DNA from: Helicobacteraceae bacterium
Lineage (GTDB): Bacteria; Campylobacterota; Campylobacteria; Campylobacterales; SZUA-545
Direction: 5' to 3'
NCBI GenBank assembly: GCA_031268655.1
Contig: JAIRWX010000069.1
Span: 1-32,478 of the forward strand
DNA: 32,478 nucleotides
The position numbers were made by a program, and so were the translations under genes. The notes beneath the pieces were generated by a model, which was not told where the DNA came from, made no database searches, and saw only the letters and a program-made list of their open reading frames with translations. This document shows positions 7,310-17,259 of the stretch, one piece after another; position 1 is the first letter of the stretch, and each line of letters opens with the position of its first letter.

Positions 7310-7492
7310 ATGAGCGAATATAGAGGCTTTGGCGAAGGCAAGACGATAGACGAAATCGCTAAAATTTTAGGCGTTACCAGAGAGCAGGTCAAGCAGATCG
7401 AGGCGCAGGCGCTTAGAAAACTAAAGCGGATACTGCTAAATCACCCGCTTAGAGACGATCTCGCGTCGTTTATTTTTCGTCGCAGAGCTTAA
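7310..7492 (+). CDS. Small sigma-70 region 4-like helix-turn-helix protein
   Basis: The 60-residue protein contains KTIDEIAKILGVTREQVKQI followed by EAQALRKLKRIL, a near-perfect sigma-70 region 4.2, the helix-turn-helix that reads the -35 box. Nothing resembling regions 1-3 is present, so it cannot be a complete sigma factor. The start is well supported by AAGGAG and an extended -10 promoter upstream. The basic C terminus (FIFRRRA) may add DNA or RNA contact. It stands alone between tRNA-Asn and the leftward chemoreceptor gene. Similar stand-alone proteins occur in Campylobacterota genomes, as far as I recall, annotated only as sigma-factor-like DNA-binding proteins. Its partner is unknown; competition with sigma for the beta flap is one possibility. 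Confidence 0.85.
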   Translation: MSEYRGFGEGKTIDEIAKILGVTREQVKQIEAQALRKLKRILLNHPLRDDLASFIFRRRA

Positions 7493-7599
7493 ACTTGCCG
7501 CGATCCGCCCCGCTTCAAAGCGTCGCGCCTGTTTTCCGCGCTAAAGGAAACCGCGCCGCATAGCGGGGACGACTCGCCTTGAAACGCTATCCAGCCGCT

Positions 7600-7617
7600 A
7601 AACCAAAACGGTTTGCC
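7600..7617. repeat. Repeat copy 1: AAACCAAAACGGTTTGCC
   Basis: The 18-base word occurs here and again at 7739-7756. It carries the small dyad AAACC/GGTTT, and similarity extends upstream (TTGAA-CGC and a CC-GC segment before it). The 7493-7729 gap contains no convincing gene; the ORFs on both strands are shadows of this repeated, GC-rich sequence. Confidence 0.6.
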
Positions 7618-7729
7618 TACTCGCGGCGCGAGCGGCTTGATCGCGTTTAACGTTGCGTCGGCGGCGCGCCGAAGCCGAAGCAAACAAACTTTTATCGCGC
7701 AGGACGCGCGCGATCCCCGCTTGAACGCC

Positions 7730-7761
7730 AAGGCGGCGAAACCAAAACGGTTTGCCGCCTT
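7730..7761. terminator. Long hairpin at the 3' end of the chemoreceptor gene, containing repeat copy 2
   Basis: AAGGCGGC-G-AAACC, loop AAAAC, GGTTT-GCCGCCTT forms a stem of 13 pairs with one bulged G. It starts two bases after the stop codon of the chemoreceptor gene. No T-run follows on the complement. It may act as a bidirectional terminator or an mRNA-stabilising hairpin. Confidence 0.5.
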
Positions 7762-7762
7762 A

Positions 7763-9427
7763 TTATGCCTTAAACTGCGCCAGAGTCGCGTTGACCTCGT
7801 CTGAAAGCGCTCTCACTTTTTTAACTCCGTCGGAGGCGTTTGAGGCGGATTCGTTGTTGCGATCGGTCATCTGCGCTATGTTTTCAACGTTTTTGGCTAT
7901 ATCTTGGCTTGCAAGGCTTTGTTCCTTGAGCGCGTTGGATATTTCGTCTATCGCGTCGCTTACCTTATTGGCGCTATTTTTGATAGTCTGCATTTTATCG
8001 CCGGCCTCTCGCGTAAGGTTTTTGCCCTGTTCCACCTGTCTTACCACTTTGTCCATCACCTCCACCGCTTCGTTTGCGGAGGCTTGAATTTTGCTGATCA
8101 TGGCGGTAATATCGTCGACTGATTTAGCCGTGCGTTCGGCTAATTTGCGCACCTCGTCGGCGACGACGGCAAAGCCTCTGCCCTGATCGCCCGCTCTAGC
8201 CGCTTCGATAGCGGCGTTTAGCGCCAGCAGATTGGTCTGATCGGCTACGTCTTTGATTACCTGAACGACCGCGCTGATCTGTCTTGATTCTTCGCCGAGC
8301 GCCTGAATAACGCCGGAGGTTTGCGTAACCACCTCTACCGTGGCGCTCATTTCGCCGGCGGTTTTTTCGATAACCTGTCTGCCCTGTTCGGAGACCTCGC
8401 CCGCGTTTCGCGCCAGCTTTTGAGCGTCGTTGGCGTTGCCCGCGACGGAACTGATGCTTACGCTCATCTGCTCGACGCTCGCCGCCATCGAGCTTGTGGC
8501 GGAGCTTTGCGCTTGCGAGCCTTGCGCGACGCTCTCCGCGACCTGCGAAAAACTTGTTACCTCTTTATTGACCAGATCGACTTTCTCTTGAACGGTTACG
8601 ACCGAACGCTGAATCTTTTCCATCATACGATCAAACGCGGCGACCATTTCGCCTATCTCGTCTTTTGATTTATAATTAACGCGAAGTTTCAGATCCTGAT
8701 CGGTGGCGACCTGAACAAGCGTATCTCTAGCGCGCCCGATCGGTTTGACGACTGAAGAGTAAAGGGAGTAGACGAATACGACGACTACCACGATGATCGC
8801 CAAGGTTAAGACGCCAAGAAATACAATCGCCGAGCTGTTTCTGCTCTCGGCGGCGGCGACCACGTTATTGGTAATCTCTTCGTTTGCCTTTACGAACTTT
8901 CCCGTCAGCTCCATAATAGCTTGCGTAGTGTTTCTGCGCGCCAGATTGCCTTCGGTAACCTCGCCGTATATCGCCTGCAAAGCCGCCTCGCTAGGCTGTC
9001 TAAGCGCGGAGTCGATTTGCCGTACAACGTCTCGATCCTGCGCAGACCATTTCTTAAACGAGTCGCCAAGAACGCCCCAATCGCCTTTCAGATATTCCGA
9101 AACCGGCTCGACGGTTACGTAATCAACCAGCGCATTATCGGCGCTCTCGATCAGCTTGCCCAGTAAGGCGTTGATCGTTCTTAACTCTTCAAGCTGCTCT
9201 CTGTAAGGCAAGCGAGAGAGACTCGCGACTTGATACGAGCGTCTCGTCAAATCGATAACTCTCTTCTCAAACTCCATAATATGAATAACCTTCTTCAGTC
9301 TGACGCTTCGCATATTGTCCATAGTGGCTAAATTGCTAAAAGCGATTTGTATGCCAATGCCCCCAACCGCGATCAGACTGACAACGCTCAGAATCAGCAC
9401 TATTAACAGCTTGTGCTTTACTAACAC
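7763..9427 (-). CDS. Methyl-accepting chemotaxis protein
   Basis: This 554-residue transmembrane chemoreceptor would pass ligand signals to CheW and CheA. It has a first membrane helix at residues ~7-29 ([20 protein letters not shown]), a helical periplasmic sensor domain to ~199 of four-helix-bundle type, a second helix at ~200-224, a HAMP linker (~222-275), and a long cytoplasmic coiled coil. The conserved hairpin tip, from [20 protein letters not shown] to [10 protein letters not shown], is at ~391-433. The tail ends TLAQFKA, with no CheR-docking pentapeptide. The start is a GTG with AAGGAG six bases upstream, and a TGATACAAT -10 lies about 35 bases before it. It is a single-gene unit ending at a hairpin. 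The ligand cannot be told. Confidence 0.95.
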   Translation of the reverse strand: MLVKHKLLIVLILSVVSLIAVGGIGIQIAFSNLATMDNMRSVRLKKVIHIMEFEKRVIDLTRRSYQVASLSRLPYREQLEELRTINALLGKLIESADNALVDYVTVEPVSEYLKGDWGVLGDSFKKWSAQDRDVVRQIDSALRQPSEAALQAIYGEVTEGNLARRNTTQAIMELTGKFVKANEEITNNVVAAAESRNSSAIVFLGVLTLAIIVVVVVFVYSLYSSVVKPIGRARDTLVQVATDQDLKLRVNYKSKDEIGEMVAAFDRMMEKIQRSVVTVQEKVDLVNKEVTSFSQVAESVAQGSQAQSSATSSMAASVEQMSVSISSVAGNANDAQKLARNAGEVSEQGRQVIEKTAGEMSATVEVVTQTSGVIQALGEESRQISAVVQVIKDVADQTNLLALNAAIEAARAGDQGRGFAVVADEVRKLAERTAKSVDDITAMISKIQASANEAVEVMDKVVRQVEQGKNLTREAGDKMQTIKNSANKVSDAIDEISNALKEQSLASQDIAKNVENIAQMTDRNNESASNASDGVKKVRALSDEVNATLAQFKA

Positions 9428-9460
9428 TTTCTTCTCCTTGCTTGTCTCAAAAATCGGGTA

Positions 9461-9466
9461 ATTGTA
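9461..9466 (-). promoter_or_regulatory. Extended -10 box of the chemoreceptor gene
   Basis: On the complement TGATACAAT gives an extended -10 (TACAAT), about 34 bases upstream of the GTG start. No good -35 is visible. Confidence 0.5.
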
Positions 9467-9529
9467 TCAGATTTATTTAGTTATGCGTTAATTGTTCTTG
9501 CTTTACTCGCGGCGCTCTTGCGCGTCCCG

Positions 9530-11737
9530 CTATTGCTCCATCAACGCGGCAAACGAATCGAAATAGAGCGATCTCATCTTTGAACCCGATAAACTTACGC
9601 CGTTAATTATCAGGTTGTCTTCGGTTACCTTTCCGATCTGCTCGTAATTTAATCCAGACTGCGCGATCAGGCCCTCAAACGCCTCCTTCTTCTCGACGGC
9701 TACCTCGACAATCGCGCGCGAAAAACTTTCGCAAAACAGATCGCGCTCGTCGCTCAACGTAACCATGCCCTCGAAACCAAGCTCGCCGCGCAACGCCATT
9801 ATCGCCGTCGCGGCGGCGATTCCGCCGACGCTTACGTCGTGCGCCGCCAGCAGCAAGCCCTGTTGATTTGCGTTGATAACGCCGTCCCATAACAGACGTT
9901 CCGCGCCGAGATCGAGTTTTGGCGCTTTGCCCGCCGTTTTTTTGGCGAATATCTTCATATACAGCGATCCGCCGAACTCGCCGCGCGTTTCGCCAAGCAG
10001 ATAGACCGGACTTCCAATCTTTTTGAACGCCGCCGTAAGCGCCTTTTTGGGATCGTCCAACACGCCTACCGCCGCGATCGCGGGCGTTGGAAATATGCTT
10101 TTCCCCGCGCTTTCGTTGTATAGCGACACATTGCCGCTGACTACGGGCGTTTTCAGTTTCGCGCACGCCTCTTTGATCCCTTCGCACGCCTCTTTGAATT
10201 GCCACATCACTTCTGGATTCTCCGGATTGCCAAAATTAAGACAGTCGGTGATAGCAAGCGGCGTCGCTCCGCTCATAGCCACGTTGCGTCCCGCTTCGGC
10301 TACCGCCGCCGCCGCGCCCAGCCTCGGATCGATATAACAAAAACGCGGATTGCAATCGACGCTCAACGCCAGCGCTTTGTTATTTTCGCGGACGTAAATT
10401 AGCCCGGCGTCGCTCTCGCCGATTTTGGTAATCGAGCTTGCGCCGATCGTCGAATCGTACTGCTCGTAAATAAAACGTTTATCGGCTATTTCGGGGCAGC
10501 TTAACAGAGTTGTAAGCGCGTCGGTGGAAGAGGGCAGACTCGCGCCCTCCGCGTCGTCAAAAGCGGCGATCTCGTCAAGATAGGCGGGGCGCTTGACCGG
10601 GCGATCCAAAACGGGCGCGGAGTCTACGACAAGCCCTACGGGCAGATCGCCCGCAAGCTCGCCGCGCCAGAACAGCTCCATTCGCCCCGTATCCGTAACC
10701 TCGCCAATCACCGCCGCGTCAAGTTCGTATTTGCCAAACAACTTGACGACCTCCTCTTCGCGCCCCTTTTTCGCGCAGATTAGCATTCGTTCTTGCGATT
10801 CTGAAAGCATCAGCTCGTAGGGAGTCATTTTGGTTTCACGCGTCGGCACCTTGTCCAAATAGAGCCGCATTCCGCCGCCGCCTCGAGAAGCCATCTCAAA
10901 ACTGGAGCTTGCCAGACCCGCCGCGCCCATATCCTGAATGCCTACTATATAGTCGGTTTCAAATAGCTCCAAGCAGGCTTCCATCAACAGCTTTTCGGTA
11001 AACGGATCGCCAACCTGCACCGTCGGGCGTTTCGTTTTAGCGTTGTCTTCAAAGCCGTCTGAAGCCATCACCGCGCCGCCGAGCCCGTCGCGCCCCGTTT
11101 TGCTTCCAACGTAGATCGCCAGATTGCCTACGCCCTCGGAGCGTCCGTAGAAGATGCGATCTTTTTTGACTATGCCAAGGGTAAAAGCGTTGACCAGTAT
11201 GTTGCCGTTGTACGACTCGTCGAATATGGTTTCGCCGCCCAGCATTGCCACGCCGACGCAGTTGCCGTAGCCGCCTATGCCAGCCGACACGCCGCGCAGC
11301 AATCGGCGATGCAGTTCGCCGATCGCGCCCTTGTCCGTAATATCGCCGAAGCGAAGCGAGTTGAGATTTGCAACGGGTCTGGCGCCCATAGTGAAAATAT
11401 CGCGCAAAATCCCGCCCACGCCCGTCGCCGCGCCCTGATAAGGCTCGATAAAACTCGGATGGTTATGGCTCTCCATTTTGAATACCGCCGCGTAGCCGCC
11501 GCCAATATCGATCGCGCCCGCGTTTTCGCCCGGTCCCTGCGCCACCCATTCGGCCTCGGTCGGAAAGGCGCGGAGATATTTTTTGCTTGATTTATAGCTG
11601 CAGTGTTCGCTCCACATCGCCCCGATAACGCCCAGCTCCGTAAAATTGGGTTCGCGTCCTAAAATGCGTAGCGCCCGTTCGTACTCTTCGTTTGAAATTT
11701 TATGCGCTTTCAGTAGCGACTCTCTGTCCGCAAGCAT
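9530..11737 (-). CDS. purL: Phosphoribosylformylglycinamidine synthase subunit PurL
   Basis: PurL converts FGAR to FGAM with ATP and ammonia in purine synthesis. At 735 residues it is the small PurL form, which works with separate PurS and PurQ subunits not seen here. Landmarks are [15 protein letters not shown] near residue 40, the ATP/Mg segment [20 protein letters not shown], the downstream [14 protein letters not shown], and the second-half nucleotide loop around [11 protein letters not shown]. The ORF track begins at a TTG 12 codons earlier. The ATG at 11737 ([15 protein letters not shown]) has AGAGG seven bases before it and fits family alignments better. It is probably transcribed on its own; a TAAAAT box lies in the gap after the HtrA-like gene. 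Confidence 0.96.
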   Translation of the reverse strand: MLADRESLLKAHKISNEEYERALRILGREPNFTELGVIGAMWSEHCSYKSSKKYLRAFPTEAEWVAQGPGENAGAIDIGGGYAAVFKMESHNHPSFIEPYQGAATGVGGILRDIFTMGARPVANLNSLRFGDITDKGAIGELHRRLLRGVSAGIGGYGNCVGVAMLGGETIFDESYNGNILVNAFTLGIVKKDRIFYGRSEGVGNLAIYVGSKTGRDGLGGAVMASDGFEDNAKTKRPTVQVGDPFTEKLLMEACLELFETDYIVGIQDMGAAGLASSSFEMASRGGGGMRLYLDKVPTRETKMTPYELMLSESQERMLICAKKGREEEVVKLFGKYELDAAVIGEVTDTGRMELFWRGELAGDLPVGLVVDSAPVLDRPVKRPAYLDEIAAFDDAEGASLPSSTDALTTLLSCPEIADKRFIYEQYDSTIGASSITKIGESDAGLIYVRENNKALALSVDCNPRFCYIDPRLGAAAAVAEAGRNVAMSGATPLAITDCLNFGNPENPEVMWQFKEACEGIKEACAKLKTPVVSGNVSLYNESAGKSIFPTPAIAAVGVLDDPKKALTAAFKKIGSPVYLLGETRGEFGGSLYMKIFAKKTAGKAPKLDLGAERLLWDGVINANQQGLLLAAHDVSVGGIAAATAIMALRGELGFEGMVTLSDERDLFCESFSRAIVEVAVEKKEAFEGLIAQSGLNYEQIGKVTEDNLIINGVSLSGSKMRSLYFDSFAALMEQ

Positions 11738-11793
11738 TGGCAAACCTCTATTCGCGCCCAATTCGGCGCGCAAAATAAGCTGGTATTTTAGCC

Positions 11794-11816
11794 AACGCGG
11801 ACTTGCCCGCCGCGTT
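11794..11816. terminator. Hairpin between the HtrA-like gene and purL
   Basis: AACGCGG-ACTTGCCCG-CCGCGTT is a perfect seven-pair stem with a nine-base loop, 28 bases past the HtrA-like stop codon. A short T-run follows only on the + strand. Partial termination or RNA processing is possible. Confidence 0.35.
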
Positions 11817-11843
11817 TTAGAGCGGCCGCCGCGAGAATGATTG

Positions 11844-13217
11844 TTAACGTTCGTTCGCGGTCGTCTCCCGCTCGAGCGTGAGAGCTACGGCGACGCCGCC
11901 GCGCATCACCATAAAACTGCTAGGCTTGCCCGCGGCGACCGCCTCTTGCAACTGCGGCAGAGAATCTATCTCGCGTCCGTCGATCTGCACGATCACGTCT
12001 CCCGCCTCAAAGCCGCTTTTAGCCGCGAGACTAACCGCGTCCACGTCAAGCGTTACCACGCCGAGCGAGGTCTCCGCCATTCCCAGCCTCTCTCTCCATA
12101 GCGGCGTTAAGGTTTCAAAGGTGGCGCCTTCGTAATAGAGCGTTCGAGAAACGGTATTTCTGCCCGTCATTTCGAGCCTGCCCACGCGCAAAACCGCCTC
12201 GCGCAAGCGTCTGTCGCGCAAAAAGAGAAAAGTTATGTCTCGATCGGCGACGACGGCGGATAAAATCCGCTCAAAATCGGCTACGTTCGCTATCATCGCA
12301 TTGTCGGCAAGCAGAAGCAAATCGCCCTTTTTCAAACCTACGTCCGCCGCCGGCGAATGCGCTTCGACCGCCGTAATCACAACGCCGTCGTCTCTCCCGA
12401 AGTAACTTTTCATCTCCCGCGTGAGATCGGATACCGCCACACCTAACCAAGCGTCTTTTATATTGCCCGAACGCTCTATTCGCTCGGCGACGGCTTTAAC
12501 CCGTTCGATCGGCAGGAAAAATCCGCCTAGCGGCTCGCGCGATTGCGCGCCGAACGGATAGGTTGGCACGCCCGCGATCTCGCCGCGCGCGTTTACGATC
12601 ACGCCGCCAATGAAGCCGCCGTGAATACGCAGATCGCTCTGGATCAGACGATCGTCTTCCATCTGTCTGCCCAGCGCCGAAATCACGCCCATAGATACGA
12701 TCGGTTCGATGCCAAACGGATTGCCTATCGAAAAAACCAGATCGCCCGTCCGAATTGACGATATATCGGCAAAAACGGGTTCGGGCAGATTGTCGACAGC
12801 CACTTTCAACACCGCTATATCAAGAGATTGATCCGTACCTAACACTTTAGCGACAAGCGGTTCGGGGCGATCGGCGATCATCACTTTCAGCGTAGCGCGA
12901 TCTCGCGCGATCTTCGCGCTCGTTACGATCAGTCCGTCGCCTGAAATAATCGCGCCGCTTCCAAGCGACGCGCGCAATTTCTGAGCGCTAAGTTCAAGTT
13001 GAGGATATTGAAAATAGGGTCTAAACCACGGATCGTCGGCAAAGGGAGTTCCAACGCCCGTCTGATCGTCGTTCGCGCTCATAATATAGACCGCGTTTTT
13101 TGACGCGCGCTCCAACATCGAGGCGAAGGAGTCAAACAGCCGACCGCGCAGATCGACGTCTTCGGCGCTTAGGCAGACAACAAGCGGCGCAAACAACGCG
13201 CAAAATAAAAAACGCAT
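11844..13217 (-). CDS. HtrA/DegP-like periplasmic protein lacking catalytic His and Ser (pseudoprotease)
   Basis: The 457-residue protein has a signal peptide ([18 protein letters not shown]), a trypsin-like domain (~85-235) and two PDZ domains (~250-340 and ~365-450), the full DegP layout and length. The fold markers [24 protein letters not shown] and [20 protein letters not shown] are present. The catalytic residues are not: the His of VTNNHV is Lys102 in VTSAKIA, and the Ser of GNSGG is Ile203 in GGFIGG. Only Asp133 remains. It therefore cannot cleave by the usual mechanism and may act as a chaperone or PDZ scaffold. The reading frame is intact, so it is under selection and not simply decaying. 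Its ATG directly follows the stop of the GGDEF-EAL gene, so the two are cotranscribed. Confidence 0.88.
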   Translation of the reverse strand: MRFLFCALFAPLVVCLSAEDVDLRGRLFDSFASMLERASKNAVYIMSANDDQTGVGTPFADDPWFRPYFQYPQLELSAQKLRASLGSGAIISGDGLIVTSAKIARDRATLKVMIADRPEPLVAKVLGTDQSLDIAVLKVAVDNLPEPVFADISSIRTGDLVFSIGNPFGIEPIVSMGVISALGRQMEDDRLIQSDLRIHGGFIGGVIVNARGEIAGVPTYPFGAQSREPLGGFFLPIERVKAVAERIERSGNIKDAWLGVAVSDLTREMKSYFGRDDGVVITAVEAHSPAADVGLKKGDLLLLADNAMIANVADFERILSAVVADRDITFLFLRDRRLREAVLRVGRLEMTGRNTVSRTLYYEGATFETLTPLWRERLGMAETSLGVVTLDVDAVSLAAKSGFEAGDVIVQIDGREIDSLPQLQEAVAAGKPSSFMVMRGGVAVALTLERETTANER

Positions 13218-14519
13218 CTACTCTCCGTTATAGATCAATCGGTGCGGCTTGCCAAAGAAAAATCCTTGCGAGTAATCCACGCCAAGATCGCGCACCTTTT
13301 CATATATCTCTTTCGTGGAAACGTATTCGGCGATCGTTTTCGCTCCGATGCTTTGCGCGAATTTAACCAGATTTCGCACGATCATCTCCGATCGTAAATC
13401 GCTTGTCAGATTGCAGATAAAGGCTTTGTCGATCTTGATAAAATCCAGATCGATGGCGAGCAGCCTCGCAAAATTTGAATGCTCCACGCCAAAATCGTCC
13501 GCCGCGATCAAAAATCCCATCTCTTTGAGCCTTGTAAGCTGACTGATATGCGAACCTATCGTCATACTTCGGACGCTCTCCACGATCTCGAGCGTAATCT
13601 GCGAAGCCGACAAGCCGTGTTTTTTAAGCCTAAAGGAGAGCATATCTTCTAAATAGCCCTCCTGGAAATCACTATCGGTTATATTGATAGAAAAATGAGA
13701 CTTTTTATTCTCAAAATACGCAAAAGACTGCATAATGATGGATTTCGTGATCGCGGTAAGAATGCCTGAAATCTCGGCGGCTTCCAAAAACAGATAGGGA
13801 TCGATTACCGCTCCGAACTCGTCGCGCATTCTGGCAAGACACTCGCAACGTTCCGCGACGCCGTTTACGTTATCGACGATCGGCTGATACCACGATTCGA
13901 TCGCCTCGTTTTCAATCGCCTGTCTGACTCGCGGAATCCAGTAGAGATTGCTTTTTTGTCGCTTGAAGGTATCCATTTCGGGCGTGTAAACCGCCAGTTG
14001 ATTTGGTCCCATAGCTTTCGCCTCTTGCAGCGCGATCATCGCGTAACCAAGCAGCAGATCGCTGCCTTCGCCGTAAGCTATGCCGATGGCGAATGCGATT
14101 CGGATCTCTATCTCTTCGTAAATAATGGCGCTTTGCGCGACAAACCCCAGAAGCTGCTTGGCGAACCGCTCGACCTGTTTTGGCTCTGGATTGTCGAACA
14201 GATAGACAAACTCGTCGCCCGCGAAACGATAGAGCGTCGCGTTGGACGGCAGATTGTAAAGCAAAATCGCCGCGACCTGACGAAGCGTGTAATCCGCTAC
14301 TTTTGTTCCGTAAACGGCGTTGATCGTTCCGAAACGGCTTAGATCCGCCACCAGCAACGCCTTCTGCCCAAACTTGTTCAGTTTTTCATTTAGCAGATGT
14401 TTATTGCGCAGTCCGGTCAACCGATCCGTTTCTCTCAGCCGCGCCGCCTCGCGGTCTTTCTGCGCCAGCTCCAGCCGCAGTCGCGCGATCTCCTCTTCAA
14501 GCGCGTCGTTACTCTGCAT
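13218..14519 (-). CDS. GGDEF-EAL domain protein (c-di-GMP signalling)
   Basis: The 433-residue cytosolic protein has a short coiled coil at the N terminus (EEEIARLRLELAQKDREAAR), a GGDEF domain (~30-165) and an EAL domain (~195-430). The cyclase signature is AGDEF in LYRFAGDEFVYLF, with the first Gly replaced but Asp-Glu kept. The EAL signature is ECL in CECLARM, which keeps the metal-binding Glu. Other EAL residues are present in INITDSD, LEIVES, AADDFG, FIKIDK and the Gln of YSQGFFFG. The usual DDFGTGYSS loop reads DDFGVEHSN. Phosphodiesterase activity is plausible; cyclase activity is uncertain. The start is ATGCAG at 14519, overlapping the stop of the small membrane gene by 11 bases. The ORF-track start 11 codons earlier lies inside that gene. 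Confidence 0.92.
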   Translation of the reverse strand: MQSNDALEEEIARLRLELAQKDREAARLRETDRLTGLRNKHLLNEKLNKFGQKALLVADLSRFGTINAVYGTKVADYTLRQVAAILLYNLPSNATLYRFAGDEFVYLFDNPEPKQVERFAKQLLGFVAQSAIIYEEIEIRIAFAIGIAYGEGSDLLLGYAMIALQEAKAMGPNQLAVYTPEMDTFKRQKSNLYWIPRVRQAIENEAIESWYQPIVDNVNGVAERCECLARMRDEFGAVIDPYLFLEAAEISGILTAITKSIIMQSFAYFENKKSHFSINITDSDFQEGYLEDMLSFRLKKHGLSASQITLEIVESVRSMTIGSHISQLTRLKEMGFLIAADDFGVEHSNFARLLAIDLDFIKIDKAFICNLTSDLRSEMIVRNLVKFAQSIGAKTIAEYVSTKEIYEKVRDLGVDYSQGFFFGKPHRLIYNGE

Positions 14520-14763
14520 AGGGATTTTCCAAAGCGATAATTTTAGATTCAATCTGTCGCTTCAAACGGCTGTTGCCGTCGCTTAACGCCTCCAGAGCGG
14601 TTTTGTTGCGCTCCAGCTTCAGGCTGATTACGTATATCTCGTTGGCTATATATATCTTTGGGGCGAAGATCGCAAGACCAAGCGTCATAGCGAGCGCGAC
14701 GGGCAAAATAAACTGATCGACGCCGCGAGGCGGCGCGAACTCGTCAAAATCGTCAAAGCGCAT
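14509..14763 (-). CDS. Small single-pass membrane protein with coiled coil
   Basis: The ORF track begins far upstream in the nth region. The better start is the ATG at 14763 (MRFDDFDEFAPPRGVDQFI) with AAGGAT upstream, giving 84 residues. A hydrophobic helix (ILPVALAMTLGLAIFAPKIYI, residues ~19-39) is followed by a charged coiled coil (ISLKLERNKTALEALSDGNS and RLKRQIESKIIALE). The topology resembles FtsL/FtsB-type or small anchor proteins, but I do not recognise a family. Its end overlaps the GGDEF-EAL gene by 11 bases, so the two proteins are probably made together, and it may tether that signalling protein or a partner to the membrane. That functional link is inference. Confidence 0.75.
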   Translation of the reverse strand: MRFDDFDEFAPPRGVDQFILPVALAMTLGLAIFAPKIYIANEIYVISLKLERNKTALEALSDGNSRLKRQIESKIIALENPYAE

Positions 14764-14861
14764 AGCAATCCTTTGGTTTGCAAAAAAAACGTTGTTTAAG
14801 ATCATATCAGAAAAACCGTGTTTCGCAAATAAACCGCAAACATATCCGCCGACGCGCCGCT

Positions 14862-15518
14862 TTAACGGCTTTTCGTTACGCCCCGCCTTTCGCACAAAGC
14901 GGCGATCGGACAGCGCGAACAGATGGGCGAAACGCTTTTGCAGATGGTCTGTCCAAACGCCACGAGCAGATCGTTTACGCCGCTCCAGCGATCGATCGGG
15001 ACTCTTGCGCGGATTGTCTTTTCCGTCTCTTCGGGCGTTTTCGTCCGCGCAAACCCCAAAATGTTGCTGATGCGATGCACGTGAGTATCCACGCAGACCG
15101 CGGGCGCGCCAAATCCCAGCGAGAGTACCAGATTAGCCGTTTTGCGTCCCACGCCCTTAAAACTCGTCAAGGTATCTATGTCGTTTGGGACGCGCCCGTC
15201 GAATTCGTCGATCAGGCGGGCGCAAATTTCTAAGATTCGCTTTGTCTTGTCGCGGTAAAAGCCTACGGGATAGATCGTTTCGGCGATCGTTTTCTCCGAA
15301 AGTTTGACCATCGCATAAGGCGTTTTGGCTAAAGCAAACAGCCTGCCGCTCGCTTTAGCGGTCGTTTCGTCTTTGGTGCGAAGACTGAGGATCGTGCCGA
15401 TTAACACCAGAAACGGATCGCTCGATTGCGTAGCGATCAAGGTAACGATTGGCGCGTTCCATTTGGGATACTCGCGCGCTAGAATATCCAGCGCCGCAAG
15501 ATAGTTTTGCGCGGTCAT
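14862..15518 (-). CDS. nth: Endonuclease III (DNA glycosylase/AP lyase)
   Basis: Nth removes oxidised pyrimidines and cuts at the abasic site in base excision repair. The 218-residue protein shows the helix-hairpin-helix LTSFKGVGRKTANLVLSLGF with the catalytic Lys in GRKTA, and the catalytic Asp in CVDTHVHRISN. A 4Fe-4S cluster motif sits at the C terminus with spacing C-x6-C-x2-C-x5-C (CKSVSPICSRCPIAALC). All key residues are present. The ORF track adds 36 upstream codons; the ATG at 15518 ([13 protein letters not shown]) overlaps the histidine kinase stop as ATGA and is preferred. The coupling to a sensor kinase gene is probably only transcriptional. Confidence 0.95.
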   Translation of the reverse strand: MTAQNYLAALDILAREYPKWNAPIVTLIATQSSDPFLVLIGTILSLRTKDETTAKASGRLFALAKTPYAMVKLSEKTIAETIYPVGFYRDKTKRILEICARLIDEFDGRVPNDIDTLTSFKGVGRKTANLVLSLGFGAPAVCVDTHVHRISNILGFARTKTPEETEKTIRARVPIDRWSGVNDLLVAFGQTICKSVSPICSRCPIAALCERRGVTKSR

Positions 15519-17251
15519 AAAAGCCCCTCTTTGGCAAGCGGCAGGATAATGTAAAAACACGCCCCCTTTTGCGCGTTGTAAACGCCGATTTTGCCGTCCA
15601 TATTGTCCTCTACGATCATTTTGCACATATAGAGTCCTACGCCCGTGCCTTTTCCGTTCTCTTTTGTGGTGAAATAAGGCTCAAAAACGCGATCCATCAG
15701 CTCCGCCGGCACGCCGCCGCCGTTATCCTCCACCTCCAGCCGCGCCATTTGATCGTCGCGCGTCAATCTTACGACGACGATTCGTTTTTTGCCGCGCGCG
15801 CGCCGCGTCAAAATCGCGTCCTTTGCGTTGTTGATTAAATTCAACACCGCCTGTCCCAGCTCGTTTTCGTAGCCGTAGCACCACAAAGGCTCGCCGGGGA
15901 TCTCGAAGCTGAAATCTATATCGTGGCTTTTTAGCTGTATTGCAATCAGTCCGATCGAGGTCTGTACGACTTTGGAGAGATCAAACGCCGCCTTCTCCTT
16001 GTCCGGTTTGAAAAAGTTGCGAAAGTCGTTGATTGTGGCGCTCATAAACCGCAACTGCCACATAGTTTTATCGACCGAATCTTTAATATACTCCTCGTTT
16101 AGCTGGTTGAACTTATGCGCGTCTAAAACATCCTGCACATACAGCCCGATCGCATTGAGCGGCTGCCGCCACTGATGGGCGATCGCGCCTATCATCTCGC
16201 CCATAGCCGCCATTTTCGACTGCTGCAGAAGAATCTTTTCGTGTTCGCTTTTGCTCTTTTCCGCCTTTAGCCGCCCGATCAGCGCCTCTTCGGCTTTGCT
16301 TTCTAATTCCAAGATCGTTTTTCGCCCTTTGCTTAATGCCGCGTTCTCCTCGCGCAGTATAATGCGGGAGATTTTCCAATTAACGTAACTTAAAATCAGC
16401 CAGACGGCGATAAGCCCGCCAAAGATCGGCGCAAGCCGCCGATAGGTTTCAAAATACGACGCGGAACAAACCATAAACATATTGTACGCGTCGATCGCGG
16501 CAAAGCTGAATATCCGCTTTTCGCCGTCGAAGTTTACGGAGGCGATTTGCAAGCCCCGTTTGAGCGACTTAAGCAAATGATCGGGAAGGACGCGCTCTTC
16601 GTAAGCGTTCTTTGATTCCGGCGCGCGCGCCAAAATCGCGCCGCTTTGAGAAAACAACCCGATCGCGTTTTTTCCGACGCCGGTTAACCGCTCGTATCGC
16701 TGCGCTATCGTTTTCAGGCTGAATTCGGCGATGGCGTATCCAGCCTCGTCGCCGTTTTCTTTGTAAAAAACGCGGGTAAAAAACACGGACCGCTCGCCGT
16801 CGGGACGCATGACAGGCTCGCTGATGCGAAAGCCGCTTGGCGCGGGGGGCGCGGCGATCAGCTTATTGATTGTCGCCTGATCTAAGATATTCTCCTTTTT
16901 CACGATAAAAACAGGCGTTTTATTTTGATCAAGCAAAATTCCGTTTTTTATCAGAGGATCTTCTTGCTGCCTCTCGCGCCATATATCTTCTAAGACGCGA
17001 GTCTCTTTGGTCGGCAGGTTAAAATATGCGCGGGATGCGCGATAAATCATATCGTCTATATCCGCAAACATCAGCTCGGTGTAAACCGTATAGACCATAA
17101 GCAGTCGATCTTGATCGGAGCGGTTTCTCTCGTTCTCCCGCGACAGAAGCGACATTCCAAAAACAATAAACATCAACCCCAAAAGAATCGCTTCGCCTAT
17201 GCAGCGCAGGCGGTGTTTGCGCTCGGGAGTCAACAAGGTTATCATCGGCAC
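15515..17251 (-). CDS. Membrane sensor histidine kinase
   Basis: This two-component kinase would phosphorylate an unlinked response regulator; none is adjacent. Counting from the GTG at 17251 (578 residues), a first membrane helix ([16 protein letters not shown]) is at ~20-36. It is followed by a ~235-residue periplasmic domain of Cache type, a second helix at ~272-292, and a Lys/Glu-rich coiled coil. The HisKA motif [19 protein letters not shown] has the phospho-accepting His near 359. The ATPase domain has [27 protein letters not shown] and [12 protein letters not shown]. The HQWRQPLN form of the H-box is common in Campylobacterota kinases. The start is uncertain: the GTG has GGAGG seven bases upstream, an ATG two codons later is possible, and the ORF-track start would overlap uvrB. 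Confidence 0.9.
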   Translation of the reverse strand: MPMITLLTPERKHRLRCIGEAILLGLMFIVFGMSLLSRENERNRSDQDRLLMVYTVYTELMFADIDDMIYRASRAYFNLPTKETRVLEDIWRERQQEDPLIKNGILLDQNKTPVFIVKKENILDQATINKLIAAPPAPSGFRISEPVMRPDGERSVFFTRVFYKENGDEAGYAIAEFSLKTIAQRYERLTGVGKNAIGLFSQSGAILARAPESKNAYEERVLPDHLLKSLKRGLQIASVNFDGEKRIFSFAAIDAYNMFMVCSASYFETYRRLAPIFGGLIAVWLILSYVNWKISRIILREENAALSKGRKTILELESKAEEALIGRLKAEKSKSEHEKILLQQSKMAAMGEMIGAIAHQWRQPLNAIGLYVQDVLDAHKFNQLNEEYIKDSVDKTMWQLRFMSATINDFRNFFKPDKEKAAFDLSKVVQTSIGLIAIQLKSHDIDFSFEIPGEPLWCYGYENELGQAVLNLINNAKDAILTRRARGKKRIVVVRLTRDDQMARLEVEDNGGGVPAELMDRVFEPYFTTKENGKGTGVGLYMCKMIVEDNMDGKIGVYNAQKGACFYIILPLAKEGLL

Positions 17252-17259
17252 GCGGCGAC

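Noticed and set aside
7489-7804. ORFs of 80 (-) and 63 (+) codons between the sigma-like gene and the chemoreceptor
   Set aside because: They cover repeat-rich sequence and a hairpin, have no ribosome site and no family resemblance.
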